A stretch of 64,000 nucleotides of DNA, taken from the NCBI GenBank assembly GCA_016182905.1, contig JACPFR010000050.1, forward strand, positions 1 through 64,000, given 5' to 3'. Position numbers and translations under genes: made by a program. The notes under the pieces were generated by a model that searched no databases, was not told where the DNA came from, and worked only from the letters and a program-made list of their open reading frames with translations. Positions 7,600 through 15,083 of the stretch are shown here, piece by piece (positions within the stretch are counted from its first letter, which is position 1; the number at the start of each line of letters is the position of its first letter). Source of the DNA: Elusimicrobiota bacterium. Lineage in GTDB: Bacteria; Elusimicrobiota; Elusimicrobia; UBA1565; UBA9628.

Positions 7600-8753
7600 A
7601 GGCGAACCTGGTCCAACGGGATCGCTCGCACCTTTTCCGCGAGGGGGAAGGTCTCCTGCCCGGCATGGACCACGTCGAGCCGGTGGAGCTTTAAATCCTT
7701 AAGCGCGATCTTCATGGAGGGAGTGAGGGCGGGCGCCTCGGTCCGCTTGAACTCAAAACCAAAGCGTTTTCCCCCTTTGACGACCAGAAGGTCGAGCTCA
7801 GCCCCGGCATGCGTCGCCCAGAAATAGCACTCCTCGGGCCTCGCGCCCAAAGTCCGGATCGCCGTTTCCAAGGCGAAGCCCTCCCAGGAAGCGCCGAGCC
7901 GAGGGTGGCTCTCGAGCGCTCCCTTGCTCTCTATGCCGAGCAAAGCGTGCAGGAGGCCGCTGTCCGATAGATAGACTTTCGGAGACTTCACCTGCCGCTT
8001 AGCGAGGTTCTCGTGCCATGGCTGGAGCTGGCGCACGAGAAAAGTCGCGGAGAGGGCGTCGAGATAATTCCGCACGGTCGTATCGGCGACCCCGAAGGAG
8101 CGGGCGAACTCCGAGGCATTCCAGATCTGGCCGTGGTAATGGGCCAGCATGGTCCAAAAACGATGCATCGTACGCGCCGGCAGGCCGAACCCAAGCTGGG
8201 GCAGGTCTCGTTCGAGGAATGCGGATATGAACTCCCGGCGCCACTCGACGCTGGCCGCCTCCGAGCGGGCGAGAAAGGCCCGGGGAAACCCGCCCCGCAC
8301 CCAGAGTCGCTCCAACGAGGAAAGTCCCGCCTCGTCCAAACCCAACGGCGGGAGGATGTGATGTGCGATCCGCCCCGCCAGGGACTCCGAGCCTTGCCGT
8401 TTGAGGTCGGGCGAGGCGCTTCCCAGCAGAAGGAACTTCGCGGGCCGGCCCGGACGGTCGGCGAGCACGCGCAGGATCGGGAACAGCCCGGGGAGCCTCT
8501 GGACCTCGTCGATCACGACCAGTCCGCGCAGCCCGCGCAAGGCGAGCATGGGGTCGGCCAGACGCCCCAGATGGGCCGGGTCCTCGAGATCGAACCACGC
8601 GGCCGGACCGCGGCCGGCGAGGCGAGCCTCCTTGGCCAAAGTGGTTTTACCGACCTGACGAGCGCCCAGGATGGCGACCACGGGGTTCCTGGACAGCAGG
8701 GACTGCACGGCCTGGAGATGCCGGCGGCGCTGGATCACAAGGAAAGTGTACAT
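7596..8753 (-). CDS. AAA-type ATPase with DUF4143 C-terminal domain
   Basis: A 385-residue protein of the ATPase-DUF4143 family. Walker A is GARQVGKTT (~27-35 from the chosen start), Walker B VVIDEVQRLP, sensor-like LLLGSASPDL. The C-terminal part has a winged-helix-like segment (FARSFGVADTTVRNYLDAL), the family's SPKVYLSDSGLLHALLG, and a restriction-endonuclease-like ending (CYFWATHAGAELDLLVVKGGKRFGFEFKR). The function of these ATPases is poorly known. ATG 8753 is preferred to the upstream TTG at 8792 because the extra 13 codons lie within a palindrome that looks regulatory. It is convergent with the FtsB-like gene (4-nt overlap). Confidence 0.85.
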   Translation of the reverse strand: MYTFLVIQRRRHLQAVQSLLSRNPVVAILGARQVGKTTLAKEARLAGRGPAAWFDLEDPAHLGRLADPMLALRGLRGLVVIDEVQRLPGLFPILRVLADRPGRPAKFLLLGSASPDLKRQGSESLAGRIAHHILPPLGLDEAGLSSLERLWVRGGFPRAFLARSEAASVEWRREFISAFLERDLPQLGFGLPARTMHRFWTMLAHYHGQIWNASEFARSFGVADTTVRNYLDALSATFLVRQLQPWHENLAKRQVKSPKVYLSDSGLLHALLGIESKGALESHPRLGASWEGFALETAIRTLGARPEECYFWATHAGAELDLLVVKGGKRFGFEFKRTEAPALTPSMKIALKDLKLHRLDVVHAGQETFPLAEKVRAIPLDQVRL

Positions 8754-8791
8754 TGAAAATTCGGTCTTTGCAACCGGATTTTCAATATACA
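8747..8791. promoter_or_regulatory. operator-like palindrome over the ATPase start
   Basis: Two 18-nt arms, TGTACATTGAAAATTCGG and its near-complement (16 of 18 positions), separated by 9 nt. The left arm contains the ATPase ATG (complement of 8751-8753); the right arm contains a TATATT -10-like box on the minus strand. A protein binding here, or an mRNA hairpin, would control the ATPase gene, perhaps autogenously. Confidence 0.5.
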
Positions 8792-8792
8792 A

Positions 8793-8986
8793 GGAAGGCC
8801 TTGACGCAGAGTAATGTGCATGTTTCGATAAACCTGCGTATAGTCATGCTCGAGCGGCTCTGCGCCCCGGCGACCTGCGCCTCGCGCACGACGCGCTGCG
8901 CGCGCTCGAATGATCAAGCGCCCTAGCTCTGTGAAAAAGATCGGGAGTGGGCCTAGGCGGTCCCGTTCATGTACCAGGATGCTTGT
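8793..8986. other. intergenic region without a supported gene
   Basis: No convincing gene. It holds a short plus-strand frame ending at 8912 (…RLAHDALRALE) that resembles the tail of a decayed gene, and GGGCCTAGG at 8948-8956, echoing the CCTAGGCCC tracts elsewhere. Confidence 0.3.
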
Positions 8987-10033
8987 TTATTGGATGTAGA
9001 GCAGGAAGCCCGCTTCTGGAATGCCCGAGGTGCGGATGTTGAGGTAATACGTCCGGCCGGGTTCGATCCTGCATGCATTGAACATTTTCGCGTACTTGCT
9101 GCCGTCGTATGTCCAGTACACTCCTCCGGTGAGCGTTCTCGAGACGGCGCATCCGGCCGGCACGCCCGAGAATTGTCCCGGACACTCGCTGATCGCCATG
9201 TCCTTGAGGCCGCTGCCACGGTTGCCATCCTCAGTAGCGACGCGACCTCCTCTCTTGGACGCCGGCGTATACTTGTTGACGAATGCGTAGGCTTTGGGCT
9301 TGCCCGCCAGCACCTTGCTATCCAGCGGCATGCCGGGAGTGTTGAAGGCATAATGGAAGTTGCGCGGGGTATAGTTATCCCGCTGAGCGGTGCTGTACAG
9401 CAATGTTCCGGCCGGCGGCGCCGGACAATTGGCCGCGGTATTCGAGCCCGCAGACGGGTCTTCCGGCTTTCTCGCCCCGCCGCTCGGGGCCCGATCGCCG
9501 TTTGAAGGCGTGCAGGCGCCCTTCCCGGGCTGAAAAACCTTTTGGGGATTCCCGATGCATTCCTCTTCGTAAGCGGGAGAGAAATCGACGGGATATGAGC
9601 ACAAGCATTCTCCCTCGGAATAGCCCGGCCGGAGGCAGTTGTTAGTGTCTCCATTTAAGCATAGCTGCCGACAGCTTGCCCCGGCCCAGTGGTAGCAGCG
9701 GCCGCTCGAATCCTTGAGAGGAAAATCTTCCGAACAGGCTACGGCGGCGCAGGAATCCGAGGAGGTCGGATCGGCGCTCGCGCCGCCGCCCTGAGCCGCG
9801 TTCCCGGAAGATTGCGTCCGGGCGCTCGCGGCGGAGGGGCGGCCGCTAAAAATGGGGCGGGCGGGACGCTCGGGGCGCGGAGCGGGCTCGGGAGGCTGGG
9901 CCTGAGGCTCCTCGACATCCTCGGACGGTTCGCCTTCATCCGCGGTCTCGTAATGCTGAGTGGTCTGAGGTTGCGCTCCGGCGAGCGCCGCGACGAAAGT
10001 CAGCGTCAGGGCGACGGCGAGATTCTTGAGCAT
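8987..10033 (-). CDS. cysteine-rich secreted protein
   Basis: A 348-residue protein with a Sec signal peptide (MLKNLAVAL…AGAQ, ~1-20). An acidic/Pro-rich linker (~25-65) follows, then a Cys-rich middle (SCAAVACSEDF, CYHWAGASCRQLCLNGDTNNC, GECLCSYP), and a C-terminal domain (~230-348) ending in YYLNIRTSG. That last part resembles small β-sandwich domains of surface proteins only in general character. Multiple cysteines suggest disulfides outside the cytoplasm. The next upstream gene on the same strand, 10061-10708, has nearly the same signal peptide and an acidic linker, so the pair probably arose by duplication or exchange of the 5' module. Function unknown. Confidence 0.65.
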   Translation of the reverse strand: MLKNLAVALTLTFVAALAGAQPQTTQHYETADEGEPSEDVEEPQAQPPEPAPRPERPARPIFSGRPSAASARTQSSGNAAQGGGASADPTSSDSCAAVACSEDFPLKDSSGRCYHWAGASCRQLCLNGDTNNCLRPGYSEGECLCSYPVDFSPAYEEECIGNPQKVFQPGKGACTPSNGDRAPSGGARKPEDPSAGSNTAANCPAPPAGTLLYSTAQRDNYTPRNFHYAFNTPGMPLDSKVLAGKPKAYAFVNKYTPASKRGGRVATEDGNRGSGLKDMAISECPGQFSGVPAGCAVSRTLTGGVYWTYDGSKYAKMFNACRIEPGRTYYLNIRTSGIPEAGFLLYIQ

Positions 10034-10060
10034 GGTTTCTCCGGCCGGGACACAGTAGTA

Positions 10061-10708
10061 CTAATAGGCGCCGCGACAGTGTCCACCTTTATATTTTTTA
10101 TGATTGCGCCACCAGTTTTTTTCCTTCGGGACCTTCCCAGGCGGGCAAATCGGGGCATGGCCGGGCAGCGCGCTTCGCGTTGAGTTGGTGTACCTATGCC
10201 ACGCCTCCTCGGCCTCCTCATGTGCCGCCAACGCCTCTTGGTACGCGCATGCGCTGGGATTTTCGTAGAGATACCGGCTGATCGCGTGGTGCGCCAGCGC
10301 TCTCCTCAACTGCCATTCTGTTTCGAGATCGTGACTGGCGATTCTGGCGAGGGCGAGCTGCTTTTTGATGTCGGCGGCCCGGGCCGCGGCCTGGGAACAA
10401 TCCCGGCCGCCGGGGGCCCGTCCGGCATTCCGGGCGCCCTCGACGGCCTGACCCACCCCTGAGGCCGAACCGCCGCTGCCGGTGGATGAGAAGTCCGTGT
10501 TGGGTCTGTTTGTCTCCCTTCTTCCCCGCATCTGGAGCCCGGCTCCGCCTGAGTCCGCTTGAGCGGGCGGCCGTATAGCCTCCGGTTCGGGGGCTTTCAC
10601 TTCGTCTTCGGCTTGGGCCCCCTCGGAAGCCTCCTCCTCGTCGGCCTGCGCTGCCGCGAAAGACGCGAACTGCGCCAGAATCAAGGCGACCGCCAGATTT
10701 TTGAGCAT
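10061..10708 (-). CDS. secreted protein with acidic linker
   Basis: A 215-residue protein with signal peptide MLKNLAVALIL…AAAQ, an acidic stretch (ADEEEASEGAQAEDEVKAPEPEA), and a C-terminal helical region (~110-190) with several Tyr, His and Glu residues and two cysteines (CSQAAARAADIKKQLALAR; CAYQEALAAHEEAEEAWHRY). It ends basic. No known domain. It has a clear promoter, an AGGAG ribosome-binding site, and shares its signal peptide with the gene 27 nt downstream. The two may form a small operon of cell-surface proteins. Confidence 0.65.
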   Translation of the reverse strand: MLKNLAVALILAQFASFAAAQADEEEASEGAQAEDEVKAPEPEAIRPPAQADSGGAGLQMRGRRETNRPNTDFSSTGSGGSASGVGQAVEGARNAGRAPGGRDCSQAAARAADIKKQLALARIASHDLETEWQLRRALAHHAISRYLYENPSACAYQEALAAHEEAEEAWHRYTNSTRSALPGHAPICPPGKVPKEKNWWRNHKKYKGGHCRGAY

Positions 10709-10740
10709 GTTTTCTCCTGATTTTTTGACGAGACGTATCA

Positions 10741-10769
10741 GTATTAGGGGCGGCCCTTGGGCCGGTCAA
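10741..10769 (-). promoter_or_regulatory. σ70-type promoter of the secreted-protein pair
   Basis: On the minus strand: TTGACC (complement of 10764-10769), 17-nt spacer, TAATAC (complement of 10741-10746), then a ~32-nt leader with AGGAG before ATG 10708. Confidence 0.55.
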
Positions 10770-10836
10770 CGGGTCAAAAATACCGTTAATGAGAAATGGA
10801 TCGCCGCGCGCGAAGCCGCCGCGGAGAGATATGGGC

Positions 10837-10842
10837 TACAAT
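10837..10842 (+). promoter_or_regulatory. -10 box TACAAT of the Lgt-like operon
   Basis: TACAAT ends 6 nt before ATG 10849 with no Shine-Dalgarno sequence, so the mRNA is probably leaderless. Confidence 0.45.
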
Positions 10843-10848
10843 AGGCCC

Positions 10849-11613
10849 ATGTGCCCCGTCCTCCTGGCGTTCGGCCCCTTCAAGCTGTACGGCTACGGGG
10901 CCGCGATCACCCTCGGGGGCGTGATCGGCGCGCGGCTGCTGTGGCTGCGCCGCGAGAAGATGGGCCTGCGCGACGAGGAGTCCTTCTGGGCGCTGATCAA
11001 CCTCGCCGTGCTGTCGGGCTTCCTCGGCGGCAAGCTCCTCTTCATGCTCCAGTACGGCGTCCGCCCCGGCCTGTCCCTGATGAACGGCTACTCCGCGTTC
11101 GGCGGCTTCGTCAGCGTGCCGCTCGCGGTCGCGGGCTTCGCGCTCTGGAAAAAGATCCCGGTGCTCAAGCTCGCCGACTACATGTTCCTCACCGCCCTGT
11201 TCTGGCACGCGTTCGGCCGCCTCGGCTGCTTCCTCGCCGGCTGCTGCCAGGGCCAGCCGACGAGCCTCCCGTGGGGCGTGACCTTCCGCGACCCCCGCTC
11301 GATGGTCCCGCCGGAGTTGCTCGGCGTCCGCCTCCACCCGGTCCAGCTGTACGAGGCGGCGGGGGACCTGATCGTCGCGGCGATCCTCTACCGCGTCCTG
11401 CTCGCGACCGAGAAGGGCAAGGTCGAGCCCGGGCTCGTCGCGGCCGGCCATTTCGCCGCCTACGGGATCATGCGCTCCTCCCTCGAGTTCCTGCGCGGCG
11501 ACACCTTGCCGTTCCTCGGGCCTCTCACGCAGGGCCAGGCGCTCGGCGCGGGCCTGCTCGCCGCTTCCGCGGCCATACTGGCCTGGAGGAGCCGATGCTC
11601 CCCGTCCTGCTGA
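10849..11613 (+). CDS. Lgt-like prolipoprotein diacylglyceryl transferase, copy 1
   Basis: A 254-residue polytopic membrane protein of the Lgt family, which moves diacylglycerol from phosphatidylglycerol to the lipobox cysteine of prolipoproteins. The family signature appears as HAFGRLGCFLAGCCQGQPT (about residues 122-140), the GCxxAGCC variant rather than the classical GRxGNFxNxE form. The C-terminal YGIMRSSLEFLRGD matches the conserved R-x-xxEFxRGD region. It overlaps the second copy by 19 nt. The change of CCYG to CCQG relative to copy 2 may mean functional divergence. Which copy is the true Lgt cannot be decided from sequence. Confidence 0.8.
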   Translation: MCPVLLAFGPFKLYGYGAAITLGGVIGARLLWLRREKMGLRDEESFWALINLAVLSGFLGGKLLFMLQYGVRPGLSLMNGYSAFGGFVSVPLAVAGFALWKKIPVLKLADYMFLTALFWHAFGRLGCFLAGCCQGQPTSLPWGVTFRDPRSMVPPELLGVRLHPVQLYEAAGDLIVAAILYRVLLATEKGKVEPGLVAAGHFAAYGIMRSSLEFLRGDTLPFLGPLTQGQALGAGLLAASAAILAWRSRCSPSC

Positions 11614-12332
11614 CGCTCGGGCCGGTCGAGGTCTCGACCTACGGCGTGCTCGTCGCGCTCGGCTGGTTCCTGGGCGTGCGCTGGCTCGTCTCCCGCCGCG
11701 CGGACATGGGCCTGAGCGAGAACCAGATCTGGGACATCGTCTACTGGGTGTTCGGCGGCGCCTTCGTCGGCGGCAAGATCATGTACTTCCTCGTGACGCC
11801 CGGCTCGTTCGCGTTCACGGTCGAGGCCCTGCGCTACGGCTTCGTGTTCTACGGCGGCCTGATCGGCGGCCTCGCGGCGGGGTTCTACCACGCCTGGAGG
11901 CGCGGGCTCCCGTTCCTCAAGCTCGCGGACTGGTGCATGACCGCGCTCGCGCTCGGACACGGCATCGGACGGTTCGGCTGCCTCGCCGCGGGCTGCTGCT
12001 ACGGCCGCCACACCGACCTGCCCTGGGGGATCTCCATGGCGGGCGACCCCTCCCGCCATCCGACCCAGGTGTACGAGGCGGTCCTGAATCTGGCCCTGTT
12101 CGGCGTCCTCGCCCGCTTCGTCCTGCCGCGGGTCGCGGACGAGCGCTGGCGGGAGGGCGCCGGCCTCGCGTCCTACATCATAGGCTACGCCGCCCTGCGC
12201 TTCGCCGTCGAGTTCCTGCGCGGCGACGACCGCGGCGCCTTCGTCCTCGGCCTGTCGCCGTCGCAGTGGGTCGCGCTCGCGGCCGCCGGGGCGACCTGCG
12301 CTGCCCTCGCTTCCCGGAGAAAACCCGCATGA
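11595..12332 (+). CDS. Lgt-like prolipoprotein diacylglyceryl transferase, copy 2
   Basis: A 245-residue membrane protein with the same fold. It has TLGPVEVSTYGVLVALGWFLG at the N-terminus, FYGGLIGG, the signature HGIGRFGCLAAGCCYGRHT, HPTQVYEA (shared with copy 1 as HPVQLYEA, a strongly conserved Lgt segment), and YAALRFAVEFLRGDDRG. It overlaps copy 1 at its start and the RluA-type gene at its end (ATGA), so three genes are translationally coupled. It is the more canonical of the pair. Confidence 0.85.
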   Translation: MLPVLLTLGPVEVSTYGVLVALGWFLGVRWLVSRRADMGLSENQIWDIVYWVFGGAFVGGKIMYFLVTPGSFAFTVEALRYGFVFYGGLIGGLAAGFYHAWRRGLPFLKLADWCMTALALGHGIGRFGCLAAGCCYGRHTDLPWGISMAGDPSRHPTQVYEAVLNLALFGVLARFVLPRVADERWREGAGLASYIIGYAALRFAVEFLRGDDRGAFVLGLSPSQWVALAAAGATCAALASRRKPA

Positions 12333-13240
12333 AGAAACGCCTGATCGTCGAGAACGACCTGCCCCGCCTGGACGCGTTCCTCGCCAAGAACCTCACCGGC
12401 TTCAGCCGGGCCTTCCTCAAGGACATGATCGAGCGCGGCATGGTCACGGTGGACGGCAAGGTCGTCGACGCCGACGAGCCCATCCTCGAGGGGCAGAAGA
12501 TCGAGGTCGAGCTGCCGGAGACGGCTTCCGCCTCCTCCGACGATTTCGAGTCCTGGGTGATCTTCGAGGACAAGCGCCTGCTCGTCCTCAATAAGCCCAC
12601 GGGCCTGCTGATGCATCCGTTAGGGGACTCGTGGCTGAAAAGCCCCGAGGCCGCGCGCGCCGGGCGCGAGACCAACCTCGCCGCCGAGCTCCAGGTGCAT
12701 CGTCCCGCGATCCTGAAGGCGGGCACGCCCCGCTGCGGCATCGTCCACCGCCTCGACCGCCCGACGAGCGGCGTGCTCCTCGTCGCGAAGGACCCGGAGA
12801 CCTACGCGGCGATCACCGACATGTTCAAGGAGCGGTACATGGACAAGACCTACCGCGCGATCGTGCGCGGCGTCCCGCCGCCGACCTCGCGCGTGTCGGC
12901 GCCCATCGGCCGCGAGCCGGGCCAGCGCCAGATCGTCGTCACGCCGCTGGGCAAGCCCGCCGAGACCGGCTTCCGCGTCGTCACCAAGAAGAAGGCCGCC
13001 TGCCTCGTCGAGGCGAAGCCGCTCACCGGCCGCACCCATCAGATCCGCGCCCACCTGGCCCATATCGGCCATCCCGTGATGGGGGACAGCGAGTTCGACC
13101 GCAAGGGCGTGCCCGCCGCGCCCCGCCTGATGCTGCACGCCTATCGCATCGCCTTCGAGCACCCGTTCACCGGGCGCCCGGCGCGGTTCGAGGCGCCGCC
13201 GCCCGCCGACTTCCAGAAGTTCTGGAAGTCCATGCGCTGA
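12329..13240 (+). CDS. RluA-family pseudouridine synthase
   Basis: A 303-residue RNA pseudouridine synthase. An N-terminal S4 RNA-binding domain (~1-65, LDAFLAKNLTGFSRAFLKDMIERGMVTVDG in outline) precedes the catalytic domain with HRLDRPTSGVLLVAK (catalytic Asp in the RLD motif), KTYRAIVRG, and LTGRTHQIRAHLAHIGHPVMGD. It isomerises uridine in rRNA or tRNA; the exact site (RluC- or RluD-like) is not determinable. The ATG overlaps the stop of the preceding Lgt gene. Confidence 0.9.
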   Translation: MKKRLIVENDLPRLDAFLAKNLTGFSRAFLKDMIERGMVTVDGKVVDADEPILEGQKIEVELPETASASSDDFESWVIFEDKRLLVLNKPTGLLMHPLGDSWLKSPEAARAGRETNLAAELQVHRPAILKAGTPRCGIVHRLDRPTSGVLLVAKDPETYAAITDMFKERYMDKTYRAIVRGVPPPTSRVSAPIGREPGQRQIVVTPLGKPAETGFRVVTKKKAACLVEAKPLTGRTHQIRAHLAHIGHPVMGDSEFDRKGVPAAPRLMLHAYRIAFEHPFTGRPARFEAPPPADFQKFWKSMR

Positions 13241-13255
13241 AAATACGACGGAAAA

Positions 13256-13267
13256 TGGGCCCACGCG
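13256..13267 (+). promoter_or_regulatory. TGGGCCCACGCG motif upstream of the HEAT-repeat gene
   Basis: The same 12-mer occurs at 33381-33392 before the secreted PPK2 gene. A close variant is found at 57951-57963 on the minus strand before another secreted protein. It lies 40-52 nt before the start codon, just upstream of a CAGAAT -10-like box. Confidence 0.3.
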
Positions 13268-13307
13268 GGTCTTGTTTTCGGGCGGGGGCTTTGGCAGAAT
13301 CCAGATT

Positions 13308-14210
13308 ATGATAATGACCACCTGGCTGGTTGCCGCCGCCCTCGCCGCGTCCGCCGCGCCGTCGTCCGACGCCTCCTTCTTCTCCGCCGCCGCCGGCGTC
13401 CGCGCCGAGCTGGGCGCCGCGTTCAAGACCGCCTCGTGGAACGAGGTGGACACCCTTCTCGACCTGCTGCGCGACTCCGACCCCGAGGTGCGCCGCCAGG
13501 CCGTGCGCTCTCTGAAGGCCTGGGTGGCCCAGCGCTCGAGCACGCGCGACCGCGTCCTCGACGTGTACAAGAGCTCCGCCGAGGACCTCGCCGTCCGTCG
13601 CGAGGCCGCGAAGACCCTCTCCGTCGTCTCCGGCAACAGCGAGATCCACCAGGCCCTGCTCGACTACGCCCGCCGCGGGAGCGACGCCGGCCTGCGCGCG
13701 GTCTCCTACAAGGCCCTGTTCTGGATGGTCGCGCAGCGCTCCGACGTGCGCGACGACGTCCTCGACGCCGCTCGCCGCGAGAGCGAGCCGTCCGTGCGCC
13801 TCGCCGCGATCTGGGCGCTGTTCGGCGCCAACGACAGCCGGGTCAAGGACCAGCTCCTCGACATCGCCAAGCGCGACTCGAGCGAGGCGGCCCGCGCGGA
13901 GGCGCTCAAGAGCTCCTACGGCCTGATGGGATACAGCGAGGTCCGCGACCTCGCCTACGACCTGGCGCGCGACACGGGCACGCCCGCGTCCGCGCGCAAG
14001 GCCGCGATCCTGCTGCACTCCAACCGCGTCACCTCGAGCCAGAAGGACCTCCTCGAGGAGATCGCGACGCGCGACCGCGACCCGCGGATGCGCTCGGCGG
14101 CGATCGTCGCGCTCGGCAACCCGCGGGCCGAGGAGCTGCTGACCTACTTCCACCTGGTCCGCCGCGACCAGAACGGGGTCATGGTGTACGACCCGCTCGA
14201 CGCGGAGTAG
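13308..14210 (+). CDS. secreted HEAT-repeat protein
   Basis: A 300-residue protein with a signal peptide (about residues 1-17) followed by about seven consecutive HEAT-like helical repeats. Each carries a D/E-P/A-x-VRxxAxxxL-type core (SDPEVRRQAVRSLKAW, SEPSVRLAAIWALFG, DPRMRSAAIVALG). HEAT solenoids bind proteins; a periplasmic scaffold or regulator is likely. Start: ATG 13308 lies 7 nt after CAGAAT and immediately precedes the hydrophobic segment; ATG 13314 is possible. It is followed closely by the DUF423 gene. Confidence 0.7.
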   Translation: MIMTTWLVAAALAASAAPSSDASFFSAAAGVRAELGAAFKTASWNEVDTLLDLLRDSDPEVRRQAVRSLKAWVAQRSSTRDRVLDVYKSSAEDLAVRREAAKTLSVVSGNSEIHQALLDYARRGSDAGLRAVSYKALFWMVAQRSDVRDDVLDAARRESEPSVRLAAIWALFGANDSRVKDQLLDIAKRDSSEAARAEALKSSYGLMGYSEVRDLAYDLARDTGTPASARKAAILLHSNRVTSSQKDLLEEIATRDRDPRMRSAAIVALGNPRAEELLTYFHLVRRDQNGVMVYDPLDAE

Positions 14211-14213
14211 CCG

Positions 14214-14597
14214 GTGACCGCCGCCGTGATGACCCGCCTGGGCGCGGGCCTGATGTTCCTCGCCGTCGGCCTGGGCGCGTTCGGCGCGCACGCGCTGAAG
14301 GCGAAGCTCACGCCGGACATGCTCGCGGTCTTCGAGACCGGCGTGCGCTATCAGGTCTACCACGCGCTGGCCCTGCTGCTGCTCGCGTCATTGCGCGGTC
14401 CGTCCAAGGCCGCCTGGTGCTTCACCGCCGGCATCGCCCTGTTCTCCGGCAGCCTCTACCTCCTGGCGCTGACGGGGGGCCGGAAGTGGGGGGCCGTCAC
14501 GCCGATCGGCGGGGTCCTGTTCCTGATCGGCTGGCTGATCGTCCTGTTCGACCGGACGCCGGGCCCGTCGTCGGTCCTAGACCGGCTCGGCCTGTAG
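14214..14597 (+). CDS. DUF423 small membrane protein
   Basis: A 127-residue protein with four predicted transmembrane helices and the DUF423 pattern: GAGLMFLAVGLGAFGAHALK at the start, FETGVRYQVYHALALLLLA in the middle, and FSGSLYLLALTG then GGVLFLIGWLIVL. This family (E. coli YgdD, B. subtilis YwdK) has no established function. GTG 14214 is 4 nt after the HEAT-repeat stop; ATG 14229 is an alternative. Its 3' end overlaps the convergent protease gene by 21 nt. Confidence 0.85.
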   Translation: MTAAVMTRLGAGLMFLAVGLGAFGAHALKAKLTPDMLAVFETGVRYQVYHALALLLLASLRGPSKAAWCFTAGIALFSGSLYLLALTGGRKWGAVTPIGGVLFLIGWLIVLFDRTPGPSSVLDRLGL

Positions 14598-14975
14598 CGC
14601 GGCGGCGGCGGGCAGCGGGCCGGCGGCGACCAGGCGCTTGCGGGCGGGATCCACGGCCAGATTGAGGCCCTCCAAGGAGCGCGCGCCGAGGAGCTGAAGG
14701 TCGCCCTCCAGGGCGAACACGACCTCGTCGGTCGTGGTCCGGCCCGCCGTGTTGATCAGCGCGAAGCCGACCTCGCGGCTCACCGTCTTGCCGTCCGCCA
14801 ACTCGAACAACTCGGTCTTCTCCGGCGTCACGCCGATGTCCCGGAGCGCTTGAGAGTCGATCCAGGTGAGCTCGCTGCCCGTGTCCACGAGGAGCCGGCG
14901 GGGCGTCCTCCGCTCCCTGGCGACCTGGTTCGAGACGACGCACTCCGTAAAGAACGTTCCCATGCGCGGTTTCAT
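14577..14975 (-). CDS. retropepsin-like (clan AA) aspartic protease
   Basis: A 132-residue single-domain protein carrying LLVDTGSELTWI (~28-39), the catalytic D-T/S-G motif of retroviral-type aspartyl proteases. It also has ELADGKTVSREVGFA and LLGARSLEGLNLAVDPARKRLV, where the ψ-loop LLGxxxLE is characteristic of bacterial clan AA members. Such small proteases act as dimers; substrate unknown. No signal peptide. ATG 14975 is 6 nt after TACAAT (complement of 14982-14987), again a leaderless arrangement. Confidence 0.8.
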   Translation of the reverse strand: MKPRMGTFFTECVVSNQVARERRTPRRLLVDTGSELTWIDSQALRDIGVTPEKTELFELADGKTVSREVGFALINTAGRTTTDEVVFALEGDLQLLGARSLEGLNLAVDPARKRLVAAGPLPAAAALQAEPV

Positions 14976-14981
14976 GCCTCC

Positions 14982-14987
14982 ATTGTA
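14982..14987 (-). promoter_or_regulatory. -10 box TACAAT of the aspartic protease gene
   Basis: TACAAT on the minus strand, 6 nt from ATG 14975, no Shine-Dalgarno sequence. Confidence 0.45.
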
Positions 14988-15070
14988 GCGCCGCCGTTTT
15001 ATTTTCGCCAGGGGCGCCTCTACCATACGATCGAGCCGCCGCTTTTGTTCCATCAGCCCGGCGGGAATGC

Positions 15071-15076
15071 TAGAAT
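15071..15076 (+). promoter_or_regulatory. -10 box TAGAAT of proline dehydrogenase
   Basis: TAGAAT ends 7 nt before ATG 15084 and no Shine-Dalgarno sequence intervenes. Confidence 0.45.
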
Positions 15077-15083
15077 CGCGGCG

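Noticed and set aside
8820-8915. Short plus-strand frame ending RLAHDALRALE
   Set aside because: Looks like the last residues of a lost gene, but too short and without start or context to call a pseudogene.
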